Assembly (NCBI RefSeq): GCF_014863355.1
Contig: NZ_JACZEP010000001.1
Coordinates: 496,001-560,000 of the forward strand
Source: Aminobacter carboxidus
GTDB taxonomy: Bacteria; Pseudomonadota; Alphaproteobacteria; Rhizobiales; Rhizobiaceae
Length of the DNA stretch: 64,000 nt
Direction of reading: 5' to 3'
Both the position numbers and the translations under genes were made by a program. How positions within the stretch are numbered: position 1 is the first letter of the stretch; each line of letters starts with the position of its first letter. Under the pieces are notes generated by a model. The model was not told the DNA's origin. It searched no databases and worked only from the letters and a program-made list of their open reading frames with translations. Below, piece after piece: positions 32,658 through 41,101 of the stretch.

Positions 32658-33233
32658 TCATGTCGCCGTTGCCGGTTCGGCCAGCAACGCCGCCACGAAA
32701 CCGCGCAAGCTGGCGGCGACGAAATCTTCGACCCGGCCCTGCGGGTCGAAGCCCCACCACAAAAGCGAGCCTTGCCACTGCGAGGCCATCAACAGGCCGA
32801 TGCCTTGGGGCGCTGCGGCAACAGCTGTGAAGCGCTCGTCGAGGGCGGCCGACAACGCCGCCTTCCAGGCAGCACCGCGCGCCCTGAGTGCTGGATCGCG
32901 CAGATCCTCGCGCAGCACCAGAAGGCCTTCGGCATAGGTTTCGATGCCGCCATAATCCGACAGGCCGACAAGCAAGGCGATTGCACCCTCGGGCGTTTTC
33001 GGCGTCGAGGCGGCGAGCGCCGCTGTCTTGGCGTCGAGCCCGTCCCAGGCATGCAGAAGCGTTGCCTGCTTGAGCTTGGCCTTTGTCCTGAAGCGCTGCA
33101 CCAGTGTCGCCGGTGACAGGCCGCAGGCACGCCCCAGGCTTTCGAAGGTGAGGGCGTCGGGGCCATGCTCATGCAGCAGCCGCGAGGCGGCGACCAGGAC
33201 CTCTTCGTCGGACAGGGTTTTGCGGCGGGGCAT
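32658..33233 (-). CDS. TetR-family transcriptional regulator
   Basis: A 191-residue repressor. The helix-turn-helix (about 10-58) contains LTFESLGRACGLSPATLVQRF. The C-terminal domain is helical. It is divergent from an SDR gene with 90 bp between starts, and that AT-rich gap carries direct repeats TTTATTTATA. The ligand is unknown. Confidence 0.9.
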   Translation of the reverse strand: MPRRKTLSDEEVLVAASRLLHEHGPDALTFESLGRACGLSPATLVQRFRTKAKLKQATLLHAWDGLDAKTAALAASTPKTPEGAIALLVGLSDYGGIETYAEGLLVLREDLRDPALRARGAAWKAALSAALDERFTAVAAAPQGIGLLMASQWQGSLLWWGFDPQGRVEDFVAASLRGFVAALLAEPATAT

Positions 33234-33240
33234 CTTGACC

Positions 33241-33268
33241 TTTATTTATAAACGAATATTTATTTATA
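33241..33268. promoter_or_regulatory. Candidate TetR operator, direct repeats
   Basis: TTTATTTATA at 33241-33250 and again at 33259-33268, spaced 18 bp centre to centre, begin 8 bp from the TetR start. The surrounding sequence is strongly AT-rich compared with the genes. Confidence 0.5.
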
Positions 33269-33323
33269 TATCGCTTCGAAGCCGATGACCAGCCTGCGAA
33301 AGAAACACTCTCGGGAGAGATCG

Positions 33324-34232
33324 ATGACACTGCAAGGAAAAGTAGCGCTCGTCGCCGGCGGCAGCCGCGGCGCGGGCAGGGGCATTGCCCTGGAACTGGG
33401 CGCGGCCGGTGCCACCGTCTACGTCACCGGGCGGACGACGCGCGACCAGCAGTCCGAGTACCAGCGGCCGGAAACGATCGAGGAAACAGCGGAAGCCATC
33501 GACGCGCTCGGCGGCAAGGGCATTGCCGTGCGCGTCGACCACCTGGTTTCGGATGACGTGCGCGATCTCGTTGCCCGCATCCGCAAGGACGAAGGCCGGC
33601 TCGACGTGCTGGTCAACGACATCTGGGGCGGCGAGAAGCTGTTCGAGTGGAACAAGCCGGTGTGGGACCACAATCTCGACAATGGCCTGAGGATGCTGAG
33701 GCTTTCCATCGACACGCATCTGATCACCGCCCACCACGCGCTGCCGCTGATGATCGAAAAGCCCGGCGGTCTGCTGGTCGAGGTCACCGACGGCACCGCC
33801 GAATACAATGCGGTGAACTACCGCCTGTCGCCGTTCTACGACCTGTGCAAGTCGGCGGTGCTGCGCATGGCCTGGGCGCATGCCAAGGATCTCGCCCCGC
33901 ATGGCGCGACATCGGTGGCGATCACGCCGGGCTGGCTGCGCTCGGAGATGATGCTGGAGCATTTTGGCGTCACCGAAGCCAACTGGCGCGACGCGACCAA
34001 GACCATCCCGCATTTCGCCATTTCCGAGACGCCGCGCTTCATTGGCCGTGCCGTGGCCGCCATTGCGGCGGATCCCGATGTGGCGCGCTGGAACGGCCAG
34101 TCGCTATCTAGCGGCGCCCTGGCGCAGGTCTATGGTTTCACCGACCTCGATGGCTCGCGGCCGAATGCCTGGCCCTATGTGGTCGAGGTGCAGGATGCCG
34201 GCAAGCCGGCCGATACGACGGGCTATCGCTGA
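33324..34232 (+). CDS. Short-chain dehydrogenase/reductase
   Basis: A 302-residue SDR. The nucleotide-binding motif is GGSRGAGRG at residues 11-19, and DVLVNDIWGGEKL occupies the NNAG position with Ile-Trp-Gly instead of Ala-Gly. The catalytic Tyr-x-x-x-Lys is present as YDLCK, following LVEVTDGTAEYN. GGGAGAG supports ATG 33324; the in-frame upstream start at 33285 overlaps the AT-rich operator. It is probably regulated by the divergent TetR. Substrate unknown. Confidence 0.9.
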   Translation: MTLQGKVALVAGGSRGAGRGIALELGAAGATVYVTGRTTRDQQSEYQRPETIEETAEAIDALGGKGIAVRVDHLVSDDVRDLVARIRKDEGRLDVLVNDIWGGEKLFEWNKPVWDHNLDNGLRMLRLSIDTHLITAHHALPLMIEKPGGLLVEVTDGTAEYNAVNYRLSPFYDLCKSAVLRMAWAHAKDLAPHGATSVAITPGWLRSEMMLEHFGVTEANWRDATKTIPHFAISETPRFIGRAVAAIAADPDVARWNGQSLSSGALAQVYGFTDLDGSRPNAWPYVVEVQDAGKPADTTGYR

Positions 34233-34311
34233 ACGCCTGACATGCCCACCGAGGGTGCTCGCACGGGAGCAAGGCTGGCGTCGAAGACCTGTTCGAGGTG
34301 GCGACGCGAAC

Positions 34312-34343
34312 TTGACCATATACCCCCCTGGGGGATAGTATAT
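34312..34343 (+). promoter_or_regulatory. CsoR/InrS-type operator within the promoter
   Basis: A C6 tract with an adjoining G5 tract (34322-34334) lies between CATATA and TATATG ends, giving an inverted repeat CATATACCCCCC-TGGGGG-ATAGTATATG. This is the AT-GC-tract-AT design bound by CsoR/RcnR-family sensors. TTGACC (34312-34317) and ATAGTA (34335-34340) are 17 bp apart, so the operator occupies the spacer. The start codon lies inside or just behind it. Confidence 0.7.
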
Positions 34344-34347
34344 GGAA

Positions 34348-34629
34348 ATGACAGACCACGTTCACGTCCATGCCTCCCATCCCGATACGATCAAGCGGCT
34401 GAAGCGCGCCGAGGGCCATCTTCGCGGCATCATCGCCATGATCGAGGCGGGCAGGCCTTGCCTCGATGTCGCCCAACAGCTTCATGCGGTGGAAAAGGCC
34501 GTCGGCCAGGCCAAGCGCACGCTGATCCAGGATCATCTCGACCATTGCCTGGAGGATGCTGTCGGTGCCTTGCCGCGCGCGCAGCGGCAGTCGATCGACG
34601 AGTTCAAGGAAATCACCAAGTACCTTTGA
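34348..34629 (+). CDS. CsoR/RcnR/InrS-family metal-responsive repressor
   Basis: About 93 residues, all-alpha (DUF156). Counted from the ATG at 34342, the candidate ligand set is Cys40, His65 and Cys69 (GRPCLD, DHLDHC) plus a histidine-rich start (HVHVHASHP). Cys-His-Cys is shared by CsoR (Cu(I)) and InrS (Ni(II)); the extra N-terminal His recalls InrS. The start is uncertain, ATG 34342 or 34348, and the operator and -10 lie so close that the mRNA may be leaderless. It precedes the His-tailed MFS gene, the likely target. Confidence 0.87.
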   Translation: MTDHVHVHASHPDTIKRLKRAEGHLRGIIAMIEAGRPCLDVAQQLHAVEKAVGQAKRTLIQDHLDHCLEDAVGALPRAQRQSIDEFKEITKYL

Positions 34630-34711
34630 ACATGCCGCTGGCTGACGGCCATGCCGCGCCAGCGACCGCTCCGCCCCACAGTGCCTGACACCCGCCAGAG
34701 CCCGACAAGAA

Positions 34712-36031
34712 ATGCTTCACATCCTGTCCAATCGCACCTACCGCCATCTGTTTGCGGCGCAGCTGATCGCGCTGATCGGTACTGGCCTTGCCACGGTGGC
34801 ACTCGGGCTTTTGGCCTATGAACTGGCCGGGCCGGATGCCGGCGTCGTGCTCGGCACGGCACTGGCGATCAAGATGATCGCCTTTGTCGCCGTTGCGCCC
34901 GTCGCGGCTGCCTTCGCCGAGCGGCTGCCGCGACGCACGATGCTGGTCTGCCTCGATCTGGTGCGCGCGGCGGTGGTGCTGCTTCTGCCCTTCGTCACCG
35001 AGGTGTGGCAGGTCTATGTGCTGATCTTCCTGTTGCAATCGGCTTCGGCCGGCTTCACCCCGGCATTTCAGGCGACGATCCCCGACGTGCTGCCTGATGA
35101 GAAGGACTATACCCGCGCGCTGTCGCTGACCCGGCTCGCCTACGATCTCGAAAGCCTGGTCAGCCCGGTGCTAGCCGCTGCACTTTTGACGGTGATCAGC
35201 TTCCACAGCCTGTTTGCCGGCACCGTCATCGGCTTTCTGGCTTCGGCCGCCCTGGTGGTCTCGGTGACGTTGCCGAGCCCGAAGCTGTCGGCGCCGCGCG
35301 GCATCTATGAGCGGACGACACGGGGCCTCAGGATCTATCTTGCGACGCCACGGCTGCAAGGCCTGCTGGCGGTCAGCATGGCGGTCGCGGCTTCCGGCGC
35401 GATGGTGATCGTCAATACCGTCGTCATCGTGCAGGGCGAGTATGGCCTGACGCAGAAGGCGGCGGCGATGGCGCTGGCGGCCTATGGCGGCGGGTCGATG
35501 GTGGCGGCACTGATGCTGCCGAGGATTCTCGACCGGGTGCAGGACCGCTCGATCATGTTGGCGGGCATTTCCCTGCTGGCTGTCGGGCTTGTGTGCGGAG
35601 CGCTGGTGCAGGGCTTTAATACGCTGTTGCCGCTGTGGTTCATCCTCGGTCTCGGCTATTCGATCGCCCAGACGCCGGCGGGACGGCTGCTCAGGCGCTC
35701 GTCGCATGCCGAAGACAGGCCTGCACTTTTCGCCGCCCAGTTCGCGCTGTCCCACGCCTGCTGGCTGATCACCTATCCACTGGCCGGCTGGCTCGGCGTG
35801 ACTGTTGGCATTTCCCAGACCTTCGTCATCATGGCGGGGATCGCGGCCGCATCCTTGGCGGCGGCCTGCGCGATGTGGCCGGCGACCGATCCCGATGTGC
35901 TGGGCCATCACCATGACGATCTCGACGAGGACGATCCGCACTGGGCGGAGGGCGGGCATCGCCTTGGGCAGCGGCACGCGCATGGCTTCGTCATCGACAC
36001 GCTGCACCAGCAATGGCCGCGCCACGGCTGA
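34712..36031 (+). CDS. MFS exporter with His-rich tail (NreB/NrsD-like)
   Basis: A 439-residue inner-membrane MFS carrier with 12 helices and signature-A-like loop ERLPRRTMLVCLD. The cytoplasmic C-terminus is His/Asp-rich: GHHHDDLDEDDPHW, then GHRLGQRHAHGF. Nickel exporters NreB and NrsD have a comparable His-rich tail. Preceded by a CsoR/InrS-type sensor 83 bp upstream. It probably expels nickel or cobalt; copper remains possible. Confidence 0.85.
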   Translation: MLHILSNRTYRHLFAAQLIALIGTGLATVALGLLAYELAGPDAGVVLGTALAIKMIAFVAVAPVAAAFAERLPRRTMLVCLDLVRAAVVLLLPFVTEVWQVYVLIFLLQSASAGFTPAFQATIPDVLPDEKDYTRALSLTRLAYDLESLVSPVLAAALLTVISFHSLFAGTVIGFLASAALVVSVTLPSPKLSAPRGIYERTTRGLRIYLATPRLQGLLAVSMAVAASGAMVIVNTVVIVQGEYGLTQKAAAMALAAYGGGSMVAALMLPRILDRVQDRSIMLAGISLLAVGLVCGALVQGFNTLLPLWFILGLGYSIAQTPAGRLLRRSSHAEDRPALFAAQFALSHACWLITYPLAGWLGVTVGISQTFVIMAGIAAASLAAACAMWPATDPDVLGHHHDDLDEDDPHWAEGGHRLGQRHAHGFVIDTLHQQWPRHG

Positions 36032-36088
36032 CGCGCCAAGCGCTCGTGCCGCAGTGACTTTGCGGCGGCAATGTGGCATGGCGCCAGG

Positions 36089-36490
36089 ATGAAGAGCATG
36101 CGGCTCCTTTTGCGGGACAGGCTGTCGGCTGGCGCCATCGCCGGCATGATCGCCTTCATGCTGTTGTTCCAGGCGCTGCTTTCGGGTGCCGCATCCGGCG
36201 CCATGGCTGCCTCTGCCGCCGACCCGCTCGGCGTCATCTGCACCATGGACGGCATGGGACCGGCAGGCGGCGACAAGCAGCCCGCGCGCAGTCCCGCCGA
36301 CTGCCCCTGCGGCACGCTCTGCCAGCTGGCCGTGGCGACCACGCCCGGCCTGCCGGGGCAACAGCTTGCCTTCATTCTTGACCGTCCCGAGGCGCATGGC
36401 GTCGTCGTTGCTGAGCAGGCAGTGCCGGTTCGGCAAGGCCTGCGCGGCTTGATCGCCGAAGCACGGGCGCCACCTGCGATCTCCATCTGA
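36089..36490 (+). CDS. DUF2946-type exported protein
   Basis: A 133-residue protein. The N-terminus is charged (MKSMRLLLRDRL) and then a hydrophobic segment leads to a signal cleavage near SGAMA. A cysteine motif DCPCGTLCQLA follows in the mature part, similar to DUF2946 proteins found near copper and TonB-transport genes. The start ATG 36089 is preferred; an ATG at 36071 is in frame. It is located between the MFS exporter and the PepSY protein, possibly one metal-handling group. Confidence 0.65.
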   Translation: MKSMRLLLRDRLSAGAIAGMIAFMLLFQALLSGAASGAMAASAADPLGVICTMDGMGPAGGDKQPARSPADCPCGTLCQLAVATTPGLPGQQLAFILDRPEAHGVVVAEQAVPVRQGLRGLIAEARAPPAISI

Positions 36491-36548
36491 CGTCGAACCG
36501 ATCAGGGCCGTTCACGCGGCCTGACATTCCACGCCTTTGGAGACAAAA

Positions 36549-37907
36549 ATGTCTGAAATCACCCTCGGACGGGAGAGCAGCGCCGTAGCTGCGCGCTCCG
36601 CGTCCAACCTTTACCGCGCCGTCTGGCGCTGGCACTTCTATGCCGGCCTGATGGTTCTGCCCTTCATGATCACGCTCGCCGTGTCAGGCGCACTCTATCT
36701 TTTCAAGGACGAGATCGACACTGCCATCTATTCCGACCTCAAGCGCGTCGCCGTCGAATTGAGCAAGGTGTCGCCGGAAGTCATGGTGGATGCGGCCTTG
36801 GCCAACTATCCCGGCACGGCGGTGAAATATCTCGACCCGGCAACACCTGAGAGCTCAGCCGAAATCACTGTCACCACCGCCGATTTCGGCAAGCTGGCCG
36901 TCTATGTGAACCCCTATAGCGGGCAGGTGCTGGGCGCCTTGCCCGACCGTGGCACGATCATGTGGACCATCCGCTATCTGCACAGCCTGAAATATTTCGG
37001 CGACACGGCGCGGCTTTTGATCGAGCTTGCCGGCGGCTGGTCGATCCTGATGGTCGGCACCGGCATCTATCTGTGGTGGCCGCGCGGCAAGAAGGGTGGT
37101 GTCGTCAGCGTACGCGGCAAGCCGAAAAACCGCATGTTCTGGCGCGATCTGCATGCGGTGACCGGCCTGTTCGTCGGGTTCTTCATCGCCTTCCTGGCGA
37201 TCACCGGCATGCCCTGGTCGGGCGTCTGGGGCGAGCAGGTCAATGAATGGGCCAACGGTAGCAACTTTGGCTACCCCTCGGGCGTGCGCGTCGACGTACC
37301 GATGTCGGGCGAACATCTCGACCATGTCTCCAAGACGTCGTGGTCGCTGGAGCAGGCCAAGCTGCCGGAATCCTCAGGCGTTGCCGGCACGCCGATCGGG
37401 CTGGACAAGGCAGTCGAGACCTTCGACGAGCTAGGGCTGCATCGCGGCTATGCGGTCGCCATTCCGGGCAAGCCAGAAGGCGTCTACACCGGTTCGGTCT
37501 ATCCCGACGACGCGGCCGAGCAGCGGGTGATCCATCTCGACCAGTACAGCGGCAAGCCGCTGATCGACATGGGCTTTGCCGACTACGGTTTGGGCGGCAA
37601 GTGGATGGAATGGGGTATCTCGGTGCATATGGGCCAGGAATTCGGGCTGGCCAACCAGCTGGTGATGCTCGCGGCCTGCATCGGCATCGTGCTTCTGGCG
37701 GTCTCGGCCGGCGTGATGTGGTGGAAGCGCCGTCCCGCCGGTTCGCTCGGCGTGCCGCCATTGCCCGATGATACCAAGGTGTTTCGCGGGTTGATCGCGA
37801 TCCTCGCCATTGGCGGCATCGCCTTTCCGCTCGTCGGCATCTCGCTCGTGGTCATGCTCGCCCTCGACTGGCTGGCAACGCGCCTGTTCAGGCCACAGCT
37901 CGCCTGA
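36549..37907 (+). CDS. PepSY-associated transmembrane protein (PiuB-like)
   Basis: A 452-residue protein of the PepSY_TM family. Four membrane helices bracket two periplasmic PepSY domains: WRWHFYAGLMVLPFMITLAV (helix 1), RDLHAVTGLFVGFFIAFLAI (helix 2), HMGQEFGLANQLVMLAACIG (helix 3) and a last helix near residue 420. Conserved histidines on the helices (WHFY, DLHA, VHMG) match haem-like ligation in reductases of siderophore uptake. GGAG at 36539-36542 supports the ATG at 36549. The likely role is reductive release of iron or another metal. Confidence 0.88.
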   Translation: MSEITLGRESSAVAARSASNLYRAVWRWHFYAGLMVLPFMITLAVSGALYLFKDEIDTAIYSDLKRVAVELSKVSPEVMVDAALANYPGTAVKYLDPATPESSAEITVTTADFGKLAVYVNPYSGQVLGALPDRGTIMWTIRYLHSLKYFGDTARLLIELAGGWSILMVGTGIYLWWPRGKKGGVVSVRGKPKNRMFWRDLHAVTGLFVGFFIAFLAITGMPWSGVWGEQVNEWANGSNFGYPSGVRVDVPMSGEHLDHVSKTSWSLEQAKLPESSGVAGTPIGLDKAVETFDELGLHRGYAVAIPGKPEGVYTGSVYPDDAAEQRVIHLDQYSGKPLIDMGFADYGLGGKWMEWGISVHMGQEFGLANQLVMLAACIGIVLLAVSAGVMWWKRRPAGSLGVPPLPDDTKVFRGLIAILAIGGIAFPLVGISLVVMLALDWLATRLFRPQLA

Positions 37908-38056
37908 GCCGAAAAGGCCGTCGTGGCGACGCGGCGGCCAACTTCATTGCTGTGCGTGGCCATCGTCTTGGCGCTGTCGGCCAAGGCCGCTATCATCGGT
38001 GATAGGGCTGGCGCGGAAGTCCGCGTCGCTGCCTGGAACGGCGAGGGGGACAGGCC

Positions 38057-38377
38057 ATGTTCAAGATCGCGCTGACCGCATTTTTCACGCTTGCCATCGT
38101 TGCGCCGGTGATGGCGACCTCGGGACCCGGGTGCCTGGTCGTCGTCAATGTCGCTGGGAATGATGCGCTCAACATGCGGGCGCGGCCGTCGGCCAATGCC
38201 CGCATCGTCGACGTGCTGCCGCCGCAGACCCACGGCATCATCCATCTCGACGCCGCCTGCCGGCCGGCAAGCCAACCCTGGGCGAGCCGCTGGTGCCCGG
38301 TAACGCATTACAATGGCGACCGCACCACCAAGGGCTGGGTCAAGGCGCGTTTCGTCCGCGACAGCGACTGTCCGTAA
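38057..38377 (+). CDS. Exported SH3b-domain protein
   Basis: A 106-residue protein with a signal peptide (about 1-21, ending VMA). The rest is a bacterial SH3 domain: LNMRARPSANARIVDVLPP at its start and GWVKARFVRDSDCP at its end. It has four cysteines, suggesting periplasmic disulfides. GGGGA precedes the ATG. SH3b domains bind cell-wall or protein ligands; a precise role is not visible. Confidence 0.85.
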   Translation: MFKIALTAFFTLAIVAPVMATSGPGCLVVVNVAGNDALNMRARPSANARIVDVLPPQTHGIIHLDAACRPASQPWASRWCPVTHYNGDRTTKGWVKARFVRDSDCP

Positions 38378-38474
38378 CAGGGCATGGCGAGGGCTGGATA
38401 ACTGGACCAACCGGCTTTGCTTGACCCGTGGCCGGTCCTGGGGCACTGACGCCGTCCCGAAAAAGCGCTCAATT

Positions 38475-38518
38475 CAAGACTGGCCCAACCTCGAGACTGG
38501 CCCAACCTCAAGACTGGC
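38475..38518 (+). repeat. 2.6 tandem copies of a 17-bp repeat
   Basis: CAAGACTGGCCCAACCT (38475-38491), CGAGACTGGCCCAACCT (38492-38508), then CAAGACTGGC (38509-38518), 7 bp from the MFS start codon. It occupies the place where a ribosome site should be, and no clear Shine-Dalgarno is present. Confidence 0.85.
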
Positions 38519-38524
38519 AAGACA

Positions 38525-39706
38525 ATGACCACCGGCAAGCATGGCGGCCATGCAGGCATCGCTTTCGCACTCATCGTGACCAGCACGGTGCTCGGCATCG
38601 CCGGCACCGATCTCGTGCTGCCGGCAGTGCCGAGCCTGCCCGAGGTGTTGGGCGGCACCTATGCGCGGGCGCAGTTCGTGCTGGCGGCGTTCGTGACCGG
38701 AGCAGCCCTTGGCCTGCTCGCCTTCGGCTCGCTCGGTGCGCGCTTCGACCAGCGCCGCCTGCTGGTCGGCTCGCTGGTGGCCTATGGCCTTGTCTCGGCG
38801 CTGGCTGGCCTCAGCACCTCGCTCGAGATGCTGATCGCGTTGCGTTTTCTGCAGGGCGCGGCGGGCGCTGCGGCGGCGGTGTTTGCGCCGGGCATGATCC
38901 GCGCGCTCTATGGCGACGAACGCGCCATTGGCAAGCTCGGGCTGTTGGGCAGCATCGAGTCGCTGACACCGGCGCTGGCACCCGTCGCCGGTGTCTGGCT
39001 GCTCTCCGTCGCCGGCTGGAACGCCTCGTTCGAGGTCATCGCCGTACTGGCGCTGATGCTCGCCGCAGCGGTGGCAGCACTTGGGAGGCACCTGCCGCGC
39101 GTGGTCAGCGGACGCCGCAGCGGTGGTTATGCGCATCTGCTGCGCAATCCGGTGTTTCTGCGTTACGCGGTGAGCCACGCATTTACGCTCGGCGCGCTGC
39201 TGGTGATCGTGTTCGCAGCACCGACAGTGTTCGTCGCGGCACTTGGCGCAGGGCTCAAGGACTTCATCGTCATGCAACTCACCGGCATTGCGACCTTCAT
39301 CGTTGCCGCCAACCTCACCGGCCGGCTGACGGCGCGTTTCGGCGCCGAGCGCATGATCTGGTTCGGCACGGCACTTTCGGCGCTCGGAGGCCTTTCGATG
39401 CTGGGCTACGCGCTGGCCGGTGGGACGAACACATTGGTGGTGACGGCGCTGTTCGTGCCGTTCAACTTCGGCCTCGGCTTTCGTGGCCCGCCCGGCTTCC
39501 ACCGCGCGGTGGTCGCCTCGCATGGCGATGATGCACGCGGCGCTGCCCTCGTCGTCGTCGCCATCCTCGGCACGACCGCTGTCGGCACGGCCCTGGTTGC
39601 GCCCTTCATCACACTCGGCCTGTTGCCGCTGGCCGCGGTGGCGGCGGCTCTGGTGCTCGGCGCGTTGCTGCTGCTGGCGCTGATCCCGGCATTGCCGGAC
39701 CGCTGA
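38525..39706 (+). CDS. MFS transporter (DHA1-type)
   Basis: A 393-residue carrier with 12 predicted helices. The loop after helix 2 is GSLGARFDQRRLL, and MIRALYGDERAIGKLGLLGS fits the helix 4/5 region. N-terminal GIAGTDLVLPAVPSLPEVLG is typical of drug:H+ antiporter-1 proteins. The ATG at 38525 follows a 17-bp tandem repeat and no clear ribosome site. It precedes recO and is the last gene of the accessory block. The substrate is unknown. Confidence 0.88.
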   Translation: MTTGKHGGHAGIAFALIVTSTVLGIAGTDLVLPAVPSLPEVLGGTYARAQFVLAAFVTGAALGLLAFGSLGARFDQRRLLVGSLVAYGLVSALAGLSTSLEMLIALRFLQGAAGAAAAVFAPGMIRALYGDERAIGKLGLLGSIESLTPALAPVAGVWLLSVAGWNASFEVIAVLALMLAAAVAALGRHLPRVVSGRRSGGYAHLLRNPVFLRYAVSHAFTLGALLVIVFAAPTVFVAALGAGLKDFIVMQLTGIATFIVAANLTGRLTARFGAERMIWFGTALSALGGLSMLGYALAGGTNTLVVTALFVPFNFGLGFRGPPGFHRAVVASHGDDARGAALVVVAILGTTAVGTALVAPFITLGLLPLAAVAAALVLGALLLLALIPALPDR

Positions 39707-39783
39707 GCCGGCTGGGCAGGGACACCAGCTTGGCGGCAGCCATAGTTCTTGATTTCGCCGCCTAACCGGCTGATGGTCCGGCC

Positions 39784-40560
39784 ATGGAGTGGCGCGACGA
39801 AGGAATCATCCTTGGCACCCGAAAGCATGGCGAAACCTCCGCCGTGCTCGAGGTGATGACACGTGCCCATGGCCGCCATCTCGGCCTGGTACGTGGCGGC
39901 CGCTCGCGCAAGCAGCAGCCGCTGCTGCAGGCGGGCAACCGCGTCGACCTGATCTGGCGCGCGCGCCTCGACGAACATCTCGGCACCTTCCAGGCCGAGC
40001 CGATCGAGCTCAATGCCGCGAGGCTGATCGACAGCGCGATTGCCGTCTACGCGCTGCAGACGCTGGCAGCCCATCTCAGGCTTTTGCCCGAGCGCGACCC
40101 ACATGCCGCCCTTTACGAGACCTTGGCGATCCTGATCGAGCATTTAAGCCAGGCGGATGCCGTTGGCGAACTGGTGGTGCGGTTCGAGTTGCTGGTGCTG
40201 GAAGAACTCGGCTTCGGCCTCGATCTCACCGAATGCGCCGCCACCGGCGCGCATGAGGAGCTGACCTTTGTCTCGCCGAAATCGGGCCGTGCGGTGTCGC
40301 GCACAGCCGGCGAACCTTGGCGCGACAAGCTGCTGCCATTGCCCGTCTTTCTGCAGCGCGGGGCGCGGCAGGGTGCTGACCTGAAAGCCATCGAAGATGC
40401 CTTTCGCCTGTCGAGCTTCTTCTTCGCCCGCCACGTCTACGAACCGCGCGGCATCGAGGTGCCGGACGCGCGCAGCGGGCTGTTGATGGCGCTGCGGAAA
40501 TTCTACGCTGCCCAAGCGATTTCCCCCCGTGCGATTTCCCATGGAGACACTGCCGCATGA
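39784..40560 (+). CDS. recO: DNA repair protein RecO
   Basis: Loads RecA on single-stranded DNA gaps and anneals complementary strands in the RecFOR pathway. In the 258-residue protein the OB-fold start MEWRDEGIILGTRKHGETSA is canonical, with GLVRGGRSRK after it, then a helical domain. No zinc cysteines are evident, as in many alphaproteobacteria. It normally follows era in rhizobia; here it is separated from era by the accessory block. The stop overlaps the following ATG (ATGA). Confidence 0.95.
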   Translation: MEWRDEGIILGTRKHGETSAVLEVMTRAHGRHLGLVRGGRSRKQQPLLQAGNRVDLIWRARLDEHLGTFQAEPIELNAARLIDSAIAVYALQTLAAHLRLLPERDPHAALYETLAILIEHLSQADAVGELVVRFELLVLEELGFGLDLTECAATGAHEELTFVSPKSGRAVSRTAGEPWRDKLLPLPVFLQRGARQGADLKAIEDAFRLSSFFFARHVYEPRGIEVPDARSGLLMALRKFYAAQAISPRAISHGDTAA

Positions 40561-41075
40561 GCGAAGTCGAACTGTTCCCCGGCCTCGTGTCTCCGCTTGG
40601 CCTGGGCACCATTCCGCATGAGGACGTGCATCTCTATTCCGGCGCCCAATTGCTGCAGCGTGTCGTCGACGGGCTCTACCCGGCGCCGCCGATCGCAGCA
40701 GTGATGAATTTTGGCCTGACCGAAGTGGAAGCGGGACGCGCGGTGTTTCGTGGCTTGCCCGGCGAACCCCATCTCAATCCACTCGGCACCGTGCATGGCG
40801 GCTGGGCTGCGACCTTGCTCGATTCGGCACTGGGTTGCGCCGTGCACAGCACGCTGGACAAGGGCGAGGCCTACACAACCGTCGAGTTCAAGGTCAACCT
40901 GACTCGGCCGATCACGCCTAAAACAGGCGAAGTGGTCTGCGAAGGCAGGGTGATCCACAAGGGCCGCACGCTTGCCGTGTCGGAAGCGACGCTGAAGGAC
41001 AAGGACGGCAAGCTGCTCGCCTTCGGCACCGAAACATGTTCGATCTTTCCCGTCGCCAATCTGGCGGCGCGGTGA
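40557..41075 (+). CDS. PaaI-family thioesterase (hotdog fold)
   Basis: A 172-residue hotdog protein. The catalytic helix region is LGTVHGGWAATLLDSALG (HGG motif with the Asp), followed by TTVEFKVNLTRPI. It probably hydrolyses an acyl-CoA thioester. Its ATG overlaps the recO stop by four bases, so it is translationally coupled. The DUF2339 gene follows after 26 bp. Confidence 0.9.
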   Translation: MSEVELFPGLVSPLGLGTIPHEDVHLYSGAQLLQRVVDGLYPAPPIAAVMNFGLTEVEAGRAVFRGLPGEPHLNPLGTVHGGWAATLLDSALGCAVHSTLDKGEAYTTVEFKVNLTRPITPKTGEVVCEGRVIHKGRTLAVSEATLKDKDGKLLAFGTETCSIFPVANLAAR

Positions 41076-41101
41076 GCCGGCCAATCTGAGGGGGAACGGC
41101 C

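Noticed and set aside
38475-38518. Possible CRISPR repeats
   Set aside because: Repeats are 17 bp, contiguous and without spacers; no cas genes are in the window.
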